Positions 50,256 through 59,928 are shown, numbered from the stretch's first letter. The stretch: 64,000 nt of DNA from Candidatus Riesia pediculicola (GCF_002073915.1 NZ_CP012841.1:504905-568904); one strand, 5' to 3'. A program made the numbers and translations. The notes: generated by a model not told the origin, from the letters alone.

Positions 50256-50330
50256 TGGCCCTTGCTGGATTCGAACCAGCGACCAAACGATTATGAGTCG
50301 TCTGCTCTAACCTATCTGAGCTAAAGGGCC
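50256..50330 (-). tRNA. ileX: tRNA-Ile (CAT anticodon, lysidine type)
   Basis: A 75-nt cloverleaf: acceptor GGCCCTT/AAGGGCC, D stem GCTC/GAGC, anticodon stem GACGA/TCGTT with loop CTCATAA (anticodon complement at 50293-50295), T arm GCTGG-TTCGAAT-CCAGC, discriminator A. It follows E. coli tRNA-Ile2 almost base for base rather than elongator or initiator tRNA-Met, so it should read AUA after TilS modifies C34. CCA is not encoded, so it needs Cca. It lies four bases after the rpoD stop, where E. coli also has ileX near rpoD. Confidence 0.95.
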
Positions 50331-50334
50331 GATA

Positions 50335-52224
50335 TCATTGTTCATCTAAAAAACTTCTTAGTAGTTCTGAACGGCTAGGATGTCTTAATTTTCTTAGAGC
50401 TTTTGCTTCTATTTGTCTAATTCTTTCTCTAGTGACATCAAACTGCTTTCCTACTTCTTCTAAAGTGTGATCTGTATGCATATCAATTCCAAATCTCATA
50501 CGTAATACTTTGGCTTCTCTTGTAGTAAGTCCTGAAAGAACTTCGTTGGTTGCAGATCTTAAACTTTCTGAAGTAGCAGATTCTAATGGTAATTCTAATG
50601 TTGTATCTTCTATGAAATCTCCCAAATGACTGTCTTCGTCGTCTCCTATTGGGGTTTCCATTGAGATAGGTTCTCTTGCTATTTTAAGGACTTTTCTAAT
50701 TTTTTCTTCAGGAATAAGCATTCTTTCTGAAAGCTCTTCTGGAGATGGCTCTCTTCCTGTTTCTTGAAGTATTTGCCGAGATATATGATTTAGTTTGTTG
50801 ATCGTTTCAATCATATGAACTGGAATACGAATTGTTCTAGCTTGATCAGCTATAGATCTAGTGATAGCTTGTCTAATCCACCATGTCGCATAAGTAGAAA
50901 ATTTATATCCTCTTCTGTACTCAAATTTATCTACGGCTTTCATTAATCCTATGTTTCCTTCTTGAATAAGATCTAAAAACTGTAATCCACGATTAGTATA
51001 TTTTTTAGCTATTGAAATTACCAATCTTAAATTTGCCTCTACCATTTCTTTTTTAGCTCTTCTTGCTATTGTTTCTCCAATGGATATTTTTCTACCAATT
51101 TCTTTAATTTTACTAATGCTTATTCCGGTATCTTTTTCGATTTCGTTTAACTCATTGAGAGCTTGAACAATTGTCGAATCTAATTTGAATTTTTTTTCAT
51201 CTTTTTTATTATATCGATTGGATACGATTAATTCTTTTAGATCGTACTCTTTCGGATTTTCAGAAAAAAGATTTAAAAAATACTTTTTTGGAATTTTATA
51301 TTCTTTAAACGAAATATTTATGATTAGTTTCTCTTGAATTTTAATCTTTTCTATGGTTTTTCTTATATCTGATATAAGAAAATCGAGTTGTTTTGGAACT
51401 AATCGAAATTGTTTAAATATTTCACATAGATCTTGAATATCCAAAATGGATTGAGAAGATTTTATTCCATTCTCTTTAAGAGAATGAGTGACTTTTTCAT
51501 ACTGATTTTGAAGTTCCAAAAATTTTTTTCTGGCAATTTTTGGATCAATATGGTTCCATTCATCTTCTACGTTAGTTCTTGTCGAATTTTGACTCTTAGA
51601 TATATCTTTTTTTTCATAGTTGTTTGATAAAATCTCATCTAAAACGGAATTTATTCGATTTAATTTCATAGAAGAAAAATTTTTATCAACATTTTTCGAA
51701 CTCGAAAAAGTATCTTCTGAAGATAAGCCGGTAATGATATCAGATAACTTCATTTCTCCAGATTCGAATAGAAAATATTGTTTCAAAATGTAACTAATAG
51801 ATTTCGGATATTCTGATATGGAACGTTGAATTTGATTAATACCATCTTCTATTCTTTTAGCAATGTCAATTTCGCCTTCTCTAGTAAGAAGTTCTATCGT
51901 ACCCATTTCTCTCATATACATCCTGATTGGATCAGTTGTTCTTCCGATTTCTTGTTCTACACTAGACAAAACTTGAGTAGCAGCTTCGACAGTTTCTTCG
52001 TCTGTACTACTCGTAGGATCTGTTAGTATGAGCTCATCTTCATCCGGAACTTCTTCTGTAACACGAATTCCCATGTCGATTATTGTTTGAATAATATCTT
52101 CTATTTGATCTGAATCAACTATATCTTCCGGAAGATTATCGTTCACTTCAGAATAAGTCAGATATCCTTTTTCTTTTCCTTTATTAACTAGTACTTTTAA
52201 TTGAGATTTCGGGTTGCGATCCAT
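50335..52224 (-). CDS. rpoD: RNA polymerase primary sigma factor, sigma-70
   Basis: Directs RNA polymerase to housekeeping promoters. Region 1.1 ([18 protein letters not shown]), region 1.2 ([16 protein letters not shown]), the non-conserved insert with many Lys/Ser changes, region 2 (the [20 protein letters not shown] and [12 protein letters not shown] blocks), region 3 and the region 4 helix-turn-helix ([21 protein letters not shown]) are all present. Length is 629 residues (E. coli 613). Regions 2 and 4 are nearly identical to E. coli, which supports using the consensus TTGACA/TATAAT when reading promoters here. Third gene of rpsU-dnaG-rpoD. Confidence 0.98.
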   Translation of the reverse strand: MDRNPKSQLKVLVNKGKEKGYLTYSEVNDNLPEDIVDSDQIEDIIQTIIDMGIRVTEEVPDEDELILTDPTSSTDEETVEAATQVLSSVEQEIGRTTDPIRMYMREMGTIELLTREGEIDIAKRIEDGINQIQRSISEYPKSISYILKQYFLFESGEMKLSDIITGLSSEDTFSSSKNVDKNFSSMKLNRINSVLDEILSNNYEKKDISKSQNSTRTNVEDEWNHIDPKIARKKFLELQNQYEKVTHSLKENGIKSSQSILDIQDLCEIFKQFRLVPKQLDFLISDIRKTIEKIKIQEKLIINISFKEYKIPKKYFLNLFSENPKEYDLKELIVSNRYNKKDEKKFKLDSTIVQALNELNEIEKDTGISISKIKEIGRKISIGETIARRAKKEMVEANLRLVISIAKKYTNRGLQFLDLIQEGNIGLMKAVDKFEYRRGYKFSTYATWWIRQAITRSIADQARTIRIPVHMIETINKLNHISRQILQETGREPSPEELSERMLIPEEKIRKVLKIAREPISMETPIGDDEDSHLGDFIEDTTLELPLESATSESLRSATNEVLSGLTTREAKVLRMRFGIDMHTDHTLEEVGKQFDVTRERIRQIEAKALRKLRHPSRSELLRSFLDEQ

Positions 52225-52328
52225 AATAAATCCTTATACTTTGTATCTATCGATGATTAAAATTAAAAAATAATTAGAAATATTTAAATTATAAAATAAT
52301 TTGAAGTTTTCATTATTGTCTACAAAAT

Positions 52329-54089
52329 TCATTTTCGAGAAGTTATTCGAAGAACTTCTTCTTTTTCTTTGATATTCAATCCTATTTTTCTTTCTTTTGA
52401 GATCAAAAAATTGAACCTTTCGTTTACAGCTATGGAAGTTAAATGGAACATTGCATCTTGAAAAATTCTTCTTTCGATTTTCTTTTCTAAAAAAAAGTTA
52501 TGATTTTCCGAATCTTCTTTGAGTTTTCTAAAAAGAACATCATTATTAAAACGTTTTTCTAATTGATTGGAATCAATTTCAGGATAATTTCTACAGATAT
52601 TGAAAATCTTCAAAAACAGCTTAATTCCAAATAGTTTTATATTTTCATATTTAGAAATATTAAAATTTGGAAAATACCTCACAAAATTAGGATTTTTGAT
52701 TAATAACTTAATCAAAATAGATATTGTTCGAGATTGATTACCTAGTTTCTTTATTTTAGGAGATTTCTTTTGAATAGTACTTTTTAAAGGTTTTTTTATG
52801 CTTCTGTCCTGTATAGAAACCCCTATGATATGGCTAAGCTCATTAAACATACATTTCTTAAAAACGTATCCAGGTATCTTATAAATTATTGGAGAAACTA
52901 GAGTGCTAAATCTTGCTTTTCCTTCGTTGTTGCTTAAATCTATTTTTTTTTTAAATCTATTAAACAAAAAGTAGGAAAGAAGGTGAGATTTTTCTATTCT
53001 TTTTTCAAATTTTTCTTTTCCTTCTTCACGAATAATTTTATCTGGATCATATCCATTCGGCAAAAACATAAATCTTGCTTGACGATCATCCTCCATGTAT
53101 GAAATGATTATCTTCAATGTTCTCCATGCTGCAGAATATCCCGCCTGATCTCCATCAAAACAGAATACCACGGAGTTTGTAAACTTAAAAATAGTTTTTA
53201 CATGATTTTCTGTTAAAGATGTTCCAAGAATTGCTACTGCATAGTTAATCTGAAATTGTTTTAATGATATCACGTCCATATAACCTTCTACTACCAGAAG
53301 CTTTGAAGGATGGTTTTGTTCCTTAATTACTTCATACATTCCATATAGGATTTTTCCTTTTTTAAAAATAACGCTTTCTGGGGAATTAATGTACTTTGGT
53401 TGAATATGATCATTTAAAATTGTTCTTCCTCCAAAGGCTACTATCATTCCTCTTCGGTTTCTAATTGGAAAAGTTATTCTGTTATGAAATTTATTTAAAA
53501 TTCTTCCTTTTTCATTAATTTTTATGATTCCGATCTCTTTAAGATGATGTGAATAATTTTTCATCTGAATTATTTTTTTTTTTATTTTATCATCAAAAAT
53601 GGATCCAAATCCTATAGAAAAATGTTGTATTGTATTTTGGTCTAAACCTCTTCTTTGCAAGTACCTTTTTGCTGAATAAGAAAAGCTGTATTTCCAGGAA
53701 TCTATGAAAGTTTTGTTTATCTCATGCAATATTCCGTAAAAGATGCGTTTAAAATTCTCTCTTTTTGAAAAATTATTTAGTTCTTCATAGACTATTTCCA
53801 GACCGTTCATCTCAGAAAGTTCTTTGATAGCTTCAACGAAACCGACTCCTTTATAATTCATCAAAAAATCGATTGAGTTTCCATGAGAACTGCAACCAAA
53901 GCAATAATAGAATCTTTTTTCTTTATTCACAGTGAAAGAAGGGGTCTTCTCTTTATGAAATGGACACAAAGCCACATAGTTTTTCCCTTTTTCTTGAAGA
54001 TTTATATCATTTTGAATTAATTCCACGATATCTGTAATCTCAATTAGCTCTTTAACAAATTCGTTTGATATTTTTTTATTTTTGAGCAT
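52329..54089 (-). CDS. dnaG: DNA primase
   Basis: Makes RNA primers for replication. The zinc-binding domain has Cys42, His45, Cys63 and Cys66 (CPFHKEKTPSF, CFGCSSHG). The RNA polymerase core carries AFGGR, and the Toprim motifs VVEGYMDV and DGDQAG follow. A C-terminal helical region that in E. coli binds DnaB is retained but diverged. Length is 586 residues (E. coli 581). It is flanked by rpsU and rpoD in the intact macromolecular synthesis operon. Confidence 0.97.
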   Translation of the reverse strand: MLKNKKISNEFVKELIEITDIVELIQNDINLQEKGKNYVALCPFHKEKTPSFTVNKEKRFYYCFGCSSHGNSIDFLMNYKGVGFVEAIKELSEMNGLEIVYEELNNFSKRENFKRIFYGILHEINKTFIDSWKYSFSYSAKRYLQRRGLDQNTIQHFSIGFGSIFDDKIKKKIIQMKNYSHHLKEIGIIKINEKGRILNKFHNRITFPIRNRRGMIVAFGGRTILNDHIQPKYINSPESVIFKKGKILYGMYEVIKEQNHPSKLLVVEGYMDVISLKQFQINYAVAILGTSLTENHVKTIFKFTNSVVFCFDGDQAGYSAAWRTLKIIISYMEDDRQARFMFLPNGYDPDKIIREEGKEKFEKRIEKSHLLSYFLFNRFKKKIDLSNNEGKARFSTLVSPIIYKIPGYVFKKCMFNELSHIIGVSIQDRSIKKPLKSTIQKKSPKIKKLGNQSRTISILIKLLIKNPNFVRYFPNFNISKYENIKLFGIKLFLKIFNICRNYPEIDSNQLEKRFNNDVLFRKLKEDSENHNFFLEKKIERRIFQDAMFHLTSIAVNERFNFLISKERKIGLNIKEKEEVLRITSRK

Positions 54090-54122
54090 ATCATCGTGCT
54101 TTCATATTCTTAAAAAATTTTT

Positions 54123-54368
54123 TCATCTTTTCTTCTTTAACAGATTCGGATTTAGAAATGTCCGAAATCTTCTTGAATTTTCTCTAGCTATTTTTTTTGC
54201 ATGTCTTTTAATGGAAGAAGCCTTTTCTCTTTTTCTAACTGTTGTCGGTTTTTCATAAAATTCTCTTCTCCTGACTTCTGCAAGAACCCCAGCTTTTTCG
54301 CAAGAACGTTTGAATCTTCGAAAAGCTAAGTCAAACGGCTCATTTTCTTTAACTTTTATTATAGGCAT
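54123..54368 (-). CDS. rpsU: 30S ribosomal protein S21
   Basis: Small, basic 30S protein involved in mRNA initiation. The first 70 residues match E. coli S21 closely ([38 protein letters not shown]). The protein runs on to 81 residues, about ten more than in E. coli, with a basic tail ending LLKKKR, because the usual stop has been lost. It is the first gene of the rpsU-dnaG-rpoD operon and is divergent from tsaD, as in E. coli. Confidence 0.96.
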   Translation of the reverse strand: MPIIKVKENEPFDLAFRRFKRSCEKAGVLAEVRRREFYEKPTTVRKREKASSIKRHAKKIARENSRRFRTFLNPNLLKKKR

Positions 54369-54567
54369 AAGGTCAATTATCTCTTGAATTTAAATACTGT
54401 GTAGAATATTATAAAAGATTATCTGTTTAAAATTACAAAATATTTATTCTACTCGAATATAAAAAAATATGCAAAAAACAGGATTTTTTTGAAGAAATTT
54501 TCTTGATTTTTTAGTGTTTTTAAAAATACTTGATCTAAAATTTTTCAAATAGTAAAAGAGATATTAT

Positions 54568-55599
54568 ATGATGGTTCTTGGAATAGAAACTTCTTGTGAT
54601 GACACTGGAGTAGCTATTTATGATGATGAATTGGGACTTTTGTTCAATAAAGTTGAAAGTCAACACGAGTTACATAGTCGATATGGTGGGGTATTACCAG
54701 AATTAGCTTCCAGAGCGCATTCAATTAAATTACCTAAACTAATCAAATTAGCAATTTCCCAGAAAAACCTTCTGACGAATAATAAAGTTGATGCAATTGC
54801 TTATACTGCTGGTCCTGGGTTGGTAGGTTCTTTACTAGTTGGTTCAATTTTTGGAAAGTCCTTAGCTTTTTCTTTGAAGATTCCTGTAATTCCCGTTCAT
54901 CACATAGAAGGTCATATTTTTTCTGTTATGCTATGTCAAAAAGAAATTCCAGATTTTCCATTTTTGGTTCTTTTGATTTCAGGGGGAAATACTCAGATTA
55001 TATCTGTTCAATCTGTCGGAAAATATCGATTGTTAGGAAGGTCTAGAGATGATTCAGTAGGAGAAGTTTTTGATAAAGTTGCCAGACATTTAGGATTAAA
55101 GTATCCAGGTGGATATTTGATATCCTCAATTGCTAATAAAGGTAATCCAGGAAAGTTTCGATTTCCAAGACCTATGATTCATTCAGATGATCTAGATCTT
55201 AGTTTTTCTGGCTTAAAAACTAGTGTTTTAAATGTTATTCAAGAAAGAAAATTAGATTTTCAAACAATATGTGATATAGCGTATGAATTTGAGAAATCTG
55301 TAGTAGATACATTGATAGAAAAATGCAGAGCTGCTTTGAATCGTGAGAAAGTTGATAATCTAGTTGTAGTAGGAGGAGTAGGTTCGAATTTTTCTATTAG
55401 ATCCAAAATAAAATCATTTTTTGGAAATGTTGGAAAAAAAGTTTTTTTTCCTAAATATGAATTTTGTACTGATAATGGAGCAATGATAGCGTATGCTGGA
55501 ACATTACGATTAAAATATCAAATAAGTAGTTCTCCTACGTTTTTAAAAAAAGTTATCGATCCGAAATTATCCATATCGAAATATTCAGAAGAGATATGA
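54568..55599 (+). CDS. tsaD: tRNA N6-threonylcarbamoyladenosine transferase subunit
   Basis: Transfers threonylcarbamoyl to A37 of ANN-reading tRNAs (which include both tRNAs in this window), with TsaB, TsaC and TsaE. GIETSCDDT at the start, the metal site HHIEGH at residues 111-116, LLISGGNTQ, DDSVGEVFDK, SFSGLKT and the final CTDNGAMIAYAG with its metal Asp are intact. Length is 343 residues (E. coli 337). Met1 or Met2 may start it. Divergent from rpsU; plsY, between tsaD and folB in E. coli, is gone. Confidence 0.97.
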   Translation: MMVLGIETSCDDTGVAIYDDELGLLFNKVESQHELHSRYGGVLPELASRAHSIKLPKLIKLAISQKNLLTNNKVDAIAYTAGPGLVGSLLVGSIFGKSLAFSLKIPVIPVHHIEGHIFSVMLCQKEIPDFPFLVLLISGGNTQIISVQSVGKYRLLGRSRDDSVGEVFDKVARHLGLKYPGGYLISSIANKGNPGKFRFPRPMIHSDDLDLSFSGLKTSVLNVIQERKLDFQTICDIAYEFEKSVVDTLIEKCRAALNREKVDNLVVVGGVGSNFSIRSKIKSFFGNVGKKVFFPKYEFCTDNGAMIAYAGTLRLKYQISSSPTFLKKVIDPKLSISKYSEEI

Positions 55600-55653
55600 A
55601 AGAGTTGAAAAAAATAAATATCTTAAAATTTTTTTGATAAAAAAGGATTCATT

Positions 55654-56007
55654 ATGAAAGTTTTAATCATTGATCAACTATCAATTTTTACCAGAATTGG
55701 AGTTTACGATTGGGAAAAACAAATAAAACAGAAATTATTAATTAGTATAAAAATTTCTCGAAAAAAATATGATATTGAGAATGAAAAATTCGAAAACTAT
55801 CTAGATTATTCTAAGATAAGCGAAACTATCGTGAATTATCTTGAAAGAAATTCTTTTTCTTTGATAGAAGAAGTTGCTGACAAAATATCTAGAATTCTGT
55901 TCAATCAGTTCTTTTGCAATTGGGTAAAAGTTACGGTATTTAAACCTAACGCTATAGCGAGAGCGAAAACGGTCGGTGTATGTTTAGAAAGAAAAATAGA
56001 TATATAA
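55654..56007 (+). CDS. folB: Dihydroneopterin aldolase
   Basis: Cleaves dihydroneopterin to 6-hydroxymethyl-dihydropterin in folate synthesis, downstream of FolE (41369). TRIGVYDWE, the LDYSKISETIVN helix, LIEEVADKI with the active-site Glu, and PNAIARAKTVGV match E. coli FolB (122 residues; 117 here). ATG 55654 is the start. The stretch from 55891 to its stop lies inside the left arm of the inverted repeat, so its 3' part is duplicated at 63884-64000. It is convergent with cca, one base apart. Confidence 0.95.
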   Translation: MKVLIIDQLSIFTRIGVYDWEKQIKQKLLISIKISRKKYDIENEKFENYLDYSKISETIVNYLERNSFSLIEEVADKISRILFNQFFCNWVKVTVFKPNAIARAKTVGVCLERKIDI

Positions 56008-56008
56008 T

Positions 56009-57262
56009 TTATCTTAAATGATTTTTTCTTATTTTTTTTAAGTTCATCACTTTTTCTATTATTTTTAATCTGTTCTTTAGGATTGTCCCGCGTATTTCTT
56101 TATTTTTCATTTTTTGAAAGTCAATTTTTAAAGAGCTTTTCGATACTTTCTTAAATATTTTCATTAATAATTCTCCTTGTGGGTAATAACATCCTAGTTC
56201 CAGCCTATTTTTAACAATGTAATGAGCTTTACATACCGTGATGAGTTGATCTATATTTTTCGGTTTTCTCCAAACATCCATTTGATCAAATATTTTGATA
56301 ACCTCTTTGCTGCAAGAATTTTGGATATTTTGAACATTTTGATGAACTTTAGCAATGGCAACGGATAATTTTTTAGTTTTAGTTGGAACACACATTCTAT
56401 CGCAAAAACTACGAACCATTTGAACAGCTGAGTTAATCTTTTTTTCTTTGGAATTACTCATATGATTATCGTAAAAAAAAACAGTAAAATTACTACATAA
56501 AGCTGCGAATCTTACTTCAATACTTTTTGTTAACAAAGCTGATTTTTTAATAACAAGAAAGATATATTCTTTTTGATCAATAAAAGAAGTAAGTGAAGAC
56601 TTTTTTTTGAAAGATTTTGTTAAAATAATTTGAATTTCTGGAAAAAGTACAGATAGAGCTCCACATTGAAAAAGCATTTTAAAATATAAATCTGGAGATG
56701 AAGTAGATAAAGCTTTTTTAGTTTCTATCCAAACTCTCTCTTTGCTGACTGTTTTGAGGTCTTCTTGTTGAACCATCTCTTCGATTATTTTCCAGGTTTT
56801 ATGATAAATGGTGAAATAATATTCAGATAGTTTTGCGTAAAATCTGGCTGTCCTTAGCACTCTAATCGGATCTTCCGAAAAAGCATTAGAAACATGTCTT
56901 ATGATTCTCTTTTGAATGTCTTTGATTCCAAAAAAAGGGTCTATGATTTTGTTTTTTGTTGTTTTAGCAATTGCATTGATGGTTAGATCTCTTCTATATA
57001 AATCTTCTTCAATAGTTACAGAAGGAGAACTGAAACATTGAAAACCAGTGTGACCGGATCCTATTTTTCGATCAATTCTTGCTAATGAATACTCCTCTTT
57101 AGTAACTGGATGTAAAAATACAGGAAAGTCTCTGCCGACCTGTTGAAATCCCAGTCGAATCATTTCTTGAGGGCTGCTTCCAACGACCAACCAATCTCTA
57201 TCTGAAATGGGCATCCCTAATATTTGATCTCTGACAGCTCCTCCTACTAAATAAATTTTCAT
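56009..57262 (-). CDS. cca: CCA-adding tRNA nucleotidyltransferase, left copy, HD motif lost
   Basis: Adds or repairs the 3' CCA of tRNAs; essential here since neither tRNA in the window encodes CCA. The class II nucleotidyltransferase head is intact: GGAVRD, catalytic DRDW (Asp21, Asp23), EEDLYRRDLTINA and EDPIRVLRTARF. In E. coli the C-terminal HD domain has phosphohydrolase activity through His255-Asp256 in LCHDLGKG. Here the aligned stretch reads LCSNF (Ser257-Asn258) and the following LGKG and HH motifs are also gone, so only nucleotide addition should remain. Length is 417 residues (E. coli 412). An identical copy lies at 62629-63882. Confidence 0.94.
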   Translation of the reverse strand: MKIYLVGGAVRDQILGMPISDRDWLVVGSSPQEMIRLGFQQVGRDFPVFLHPVTKEEYSLARIDRKIGSGHTGFQCFSSPSVTIEEDLYRRDLTINAIAKTTKNKIIDPFFGIKDIQKRIIRHVSNAFSEDPIRVLRTARFYAKLSEYYFTIYHKTWKIIEEMVQQEDLKTVSKERVWIETKKALSTSSPDLYFKMLFQCGALSVLFPEIQIILTKSFKKKSSLTSFIDQKEYIFLVIKKSALLTKSIEVRFAALCSNFTVFFYDNHMSNSKEKKINSAVQMVRSFCDRMCVPTKTKKLSVAIAKVHQNVQNIQNSCSKEVIKIFDQMDVWRKPKNIDQLITVCKAHYIVKNRLELGCYYPQGELLMKIFKKVSKSSLKIDFQKMKNKEIRGTILKNRLKIIEKVMNLKKIRKNHLR

Positions 57263-57757
57263 ATCGTCGTTATATGTTAAAATCGTATCTTCTGATTTGA
57301 TCAGTATAATTTTTTCGTTAATCTATGACCAGATTTTTTAAAAAAAGCGTTTACAAATTCTTATATCGTATATTGTTCGAAATAGATATTTAATTTCTTA
57401 GTTTTTTTATCTTATTGATACGAGATGAATTGGATTAATTAATGAGAATTTTATAAATTCATCATTTAACGCCTAGTAACAAGAAACGATTTATGTGAAG
57501 TATAAAAATCTCAAAACTCTTTAGAGATCTCGAAATTTACCAATAAAGATAATAATAGCTATTGATGTTTTTTAAAAAATTGATAATCTTTTTTAAATAG
57601 GTTTGTCTTTCAATTAAAAGAACGTTTTTCTGAAAAGTTCGATACTTCATGAAAAAATTATGTATTCCAATATTTTAGAACAACCTTTCATGTATATTTC
57701 TCACTGGATGTTGAGGATTAGTATTTTAATTTATGTGATATATCTTACGGAGAATAA
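57263..57757. other. cca-hldE divergent spacer, left copy
   Basis: 495 bp between divergent genes where E. coli has ygiM, ygiF and glnE. No residual coding sequence or RNA gene is seen. It ends with GGAG just before the hldE ATG. The same sequence is found inverted at 62134-62628. Confidence 0.45.
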
Positions 57758-59170
57758 ATGAAATTTTCTATTCCCAATTTTGAAAAAAACAGAATTTTAG
57801 TGATCGGAGATATTATTTTAGATAATTATTGGTATGGAATAACTGAAAAAATTTCAAAAGAAGCTCCAATTCCTACAGTTAATATAAAGAGTAGATTGTC
57901 TAAATTAGGAGGAGCTGCCAACGTTGCAGTCAATGCATCCAGATTAGGAGCAAGAGTTTTTTTGATCGGTTTGGTTGGAAACGATGAATCATCTGAAATT
58001 GTTAGAAGTGAATTAGTCAGGTTAAAAATTCTCTTCGATCTTATCGTTCTTCCAAATTATTTAACAGTAACCAAATTTAGAATTTTTTCCAAAAATCAAC
58101 AAATCGCTCGAATGGATTTTGAAGAAAAAATAAAAGAAAAATGTTCTGAATATGTTTCGTATATCTTAGAAAAGGTAAAAAAAAGAATTTCTTTCGCGCA
58201 AGTCATTGTATTATCTGATTATGGAAAAGGAGCTTTATATGAAACTTCTAAAATAATTGATCTCGCTAGGAATTATAAAATACCAGTTTTAGTTGATCCT
58301 TATGGAAAAAATTTTGAGAAATATAAAGAATCTACCATGCTTACACCTAATTTGGATGAGTTTGAATTGGTTGTTGGAAAATGTTCAAACAATTCTGAAA
58401 TGGAGAAAAAGGGTTTTGAGATGATTCGTAGTTTATCTTTGGAAAGCATATTGATCACACTTTCTGAAAAAGGAATTTTGTTATTGTCTAACAAAGAACA
58501 TAAATTATATTTACCGTCTTTTGTAAGAAATGTAAAGAATGTTACTGGAGCTGGAGATACCATGATTGCTACTTTGGCGGTAGCTTTCTCTTCTTCTGAA
58601 CTAAGTTTAGATCAATCTTGTTTTTTATCCAATATTGCTGCTTCTATCGTTGTAGAAAAAGAAAATACTTCTGATGTTTCAATAGAAGAATTGAAAAGAA
58701 GATTCTATGAAAGAAGCTGTAGATTTTTTGGTATTCTTCGGGAAGATCAAATAAAAAATACTGTAAATATTTGTAAGTTCTTAAAAGAAAAAATTGTAAT
58801 GGTGGTCGGATACTTGGACGAGATTCATCTTACTTATGTTCGATATCTTAACAGAGCTCGTAACTTTGGGGATCGACTGATCGTTGCGATCAACATTGAT
58901 ACATCTATCGAGAGATTAAAATTGAAGAATACTTTCTATTCCACGGAAAATACAATGGAAATTTTATTACAGTTGAAATCAGTAGATTGGATTATTCCAT
59001 TTAAAGAAAAAAGTCCAGAAAATATTGTTAGGAAAATTAAACCAGATGTTTTTATATCGACAAAAATATGTTCGTCTTGGATCGAAAATATATTTCGTTA
59101 TGTAGGAGAAGTGAAAATTCTCAATTTTAAAGACAATCGGTTTTATGATGAGAATGTAAAAATAGTATGA
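57758..59170 (+). CDS. hldE: HldE: heptose 7-phosphate kinase with degenerate adenylyltransferase domain, left copy
   Basis: In E. coli, HldE makes ADP-heptose for the LPS core: an N-terminal ribokinase-type kinase and a C-terminal cytidylyltransferase-type domain. The kinase half is good: GDIILDNYWYG, LGGAANVAVN, and NVTGAGDT at residues 261-268 with the catalytic Asp. In the C-terminal half the fold can be followed (LNRARNFGDRLIVAIN, DWIIPF) but the nucleotide motif is broken. E. coli NGVFDILHAGH reads GYLDEIHLTY at 351-360, so the second His of HxGH is lost, and the KGGDY loop is absent. The domain is probably inactive. Length is 470 residues (E. coli 477). An identical copy is at 60721-62133. 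Confidence 0.93.
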   Translation: MKFSIPNFEKNRILVIGDIILDNYWYGITEKISKEAPIPTVNIKSRLSKLGGAANVAVNASRLGARVFLIGLVGNDESSEIVRSELVRLKILFDLIVLPNYLTVTKFRIFSKNQQIARMDFEEKIKEKCSEYVSYILEKVKKRISFAQVIVLSDYGKGALYETSKIIDLARNYKIPVLVDPYGKNFEKYKESTMLTPNLDEFELVVGKCSNNSEMEKKGFEMIRSLSLESILITLSEKGILLLSNKEHKLYLPSFVRNVKNVTGAGDTMIATLAVAFSSSELSLDQSCFLSNIAASIVVEKENTSDVSIEELKRRFYERSCRFFGILREDQIKNTVNICKFLKEKIVMVVGYLDEIHLTYVRYLNRARNFGDRLIVAINIDTSIERLKLKNTFYSTENTMEILLQLKSVDWIIPFKEKSPENIVRKIKPDVFISTKICSSWIENIFRYVGEVKILNFKDNRFYDENVKIV

Positions 59171-59339
59171 AAAAAGATGGTTTTTGATTTTTGTAATATA
59201 AAAACTTTTAAAAAAAATTGTCCTTTTTATTCTCATATTTATATAATAAGGAATATCTGTTTTCTTTATGAATTTTGTTTGTTTTTTTTGTTGCGATTCC
59301 ACGAAAGATGAAGTAATCAAAATTTAGGAGTAATTATAA

Positions 59340-59825
59340 ATGGCTAGTAGAGGTATAAATAAGGTAATATTAATTGGTTATTTAGGTCAGGATCCAGAGA
59401 TTCGATATATGCCTAACGGAAACGCTGTAGCGAATTTGTCTCTAGCTACTTCTGAAAATTGGAAAGATAAGCAAACCGGAGAAATGAGAGAAAGAACAGA
59501 ATGGCATAGAGTTGTCATATTTGGCAAACTAGCAGAGGTATCTGGAGAACATTTAAGAAAAGGATCTCAGGTTTATATCGAAGGTTCTTTGCAAACTAGA
59601 AAATGGCAGGATCAAAACGGGCAAGATCGATACAATACCGAAGTTATTGTGAATATCGGCGGTACGATGAGAATGTTGGGTACTAAAAATCATCAAGATC
59701 TTTCTCAAAGAGATAAACCATCGATTTGGGAGAAACAAAAGACTTCTGAAAAGATCGTCGATTCAAGTTCAAATGAAGAAGGCAAGGAAGAATCGATAGA
59801 ATTTGATGACGATATTCCCTTTTAG
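59340..59825 (+). CDS. ssb: Single-stranded DNA-binding protein, left copy
   Basis: Coats single-stranded DNA in replication and repair. The OB fold is conserved from [15 protein letters not shown] through [13 protein letters not shown] to [13 protein letters not shown] short linker follows and the acidic tail DDDIPF, which recruits partner proteins, is intact. Length is 161 residues (E. coli 178). AGGAG lies about eight bases before the ATG. hldE-ssb adjacency is not found in E. coli. It lies next to the inner end of the left arm; the identical second copy at 60066 faces it across the tRNA-Asn spacer. Confidence 0.97.
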   Translation: MASRGINKVILIGYLGQDPEIRYMPNGNAVANLSLATSENWKDKQTGEMRERTEWHRVVIFGKLAEVSGEHLRKGSQVYIEGSLQTRKWQDQNGQDRYNTEVIVNIGGTMRMLGTKNHQDLSQRDKPSIWEKQKTSEKIVDSSSNEEGKEESIEFDDDIPF

Positions 59826-59882
59826 TTCATTTGATCAAATTAATTTCGAGTTTCTTACGGAATTTTTTAAAAAAATATTTGA

Positions 59883-59912
59883 TTGACTATAATATTTTAA
59901 CCATTATATAAT
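59883..59912 (+). promoter_or_regulatory. Sigma-70 promoter of tRNA-Asn
   Basis: TTGACT (59883-59888) and TATAAT (59907-59912) are separated by 18 bases, five of six and six of six matches to consensus. Transcription would start about 59919, some ten bases before the mature tRNA. The -35 box begins 12 bases inside the unique spacer, so it is not duplicated. Confidence 0.8.
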
Positions 59913-59928
59913 TAGGAATTTAAAATAA

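Larger units (their letters stand above)
55891..59870 (+). repeat. Large inverted repeat, left arm
   Basis: Positions 55891-59870 are the reverse complement of 60021-64000; paired coordinates sum to 119891. I checked base identity at the inner edge (to AATTTTTTAA at 59861-59870), at the outer edge of the window (AGAATTCTGTTC at 55891), around the hldE start and cca/folB junction, and full protein identity for ssb, hldE and cca. No mismatch was found. The arm is at least 3980 bp; its outer end is not visible because the right copy runs off the window. Confidence 0.95.

Noticed and set aside
50256..50330. Reading the CAT-anticodon tRNA as tRNA-Met
   Set aside because: Acceptor, anticodon-stem and T-arm bases follow E. 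coli tRNA-Ile2 and not elongator or initiator tRNA-Met, and E. coli also has ileX near rpoD.
58979..59320. 113-codon frame antisense to the 3' end of hldE (and its mirror copy at 60571-60912)
   Set aside because: It is the reverse strand of a recognisable protein, and no start signal or homology supports it.
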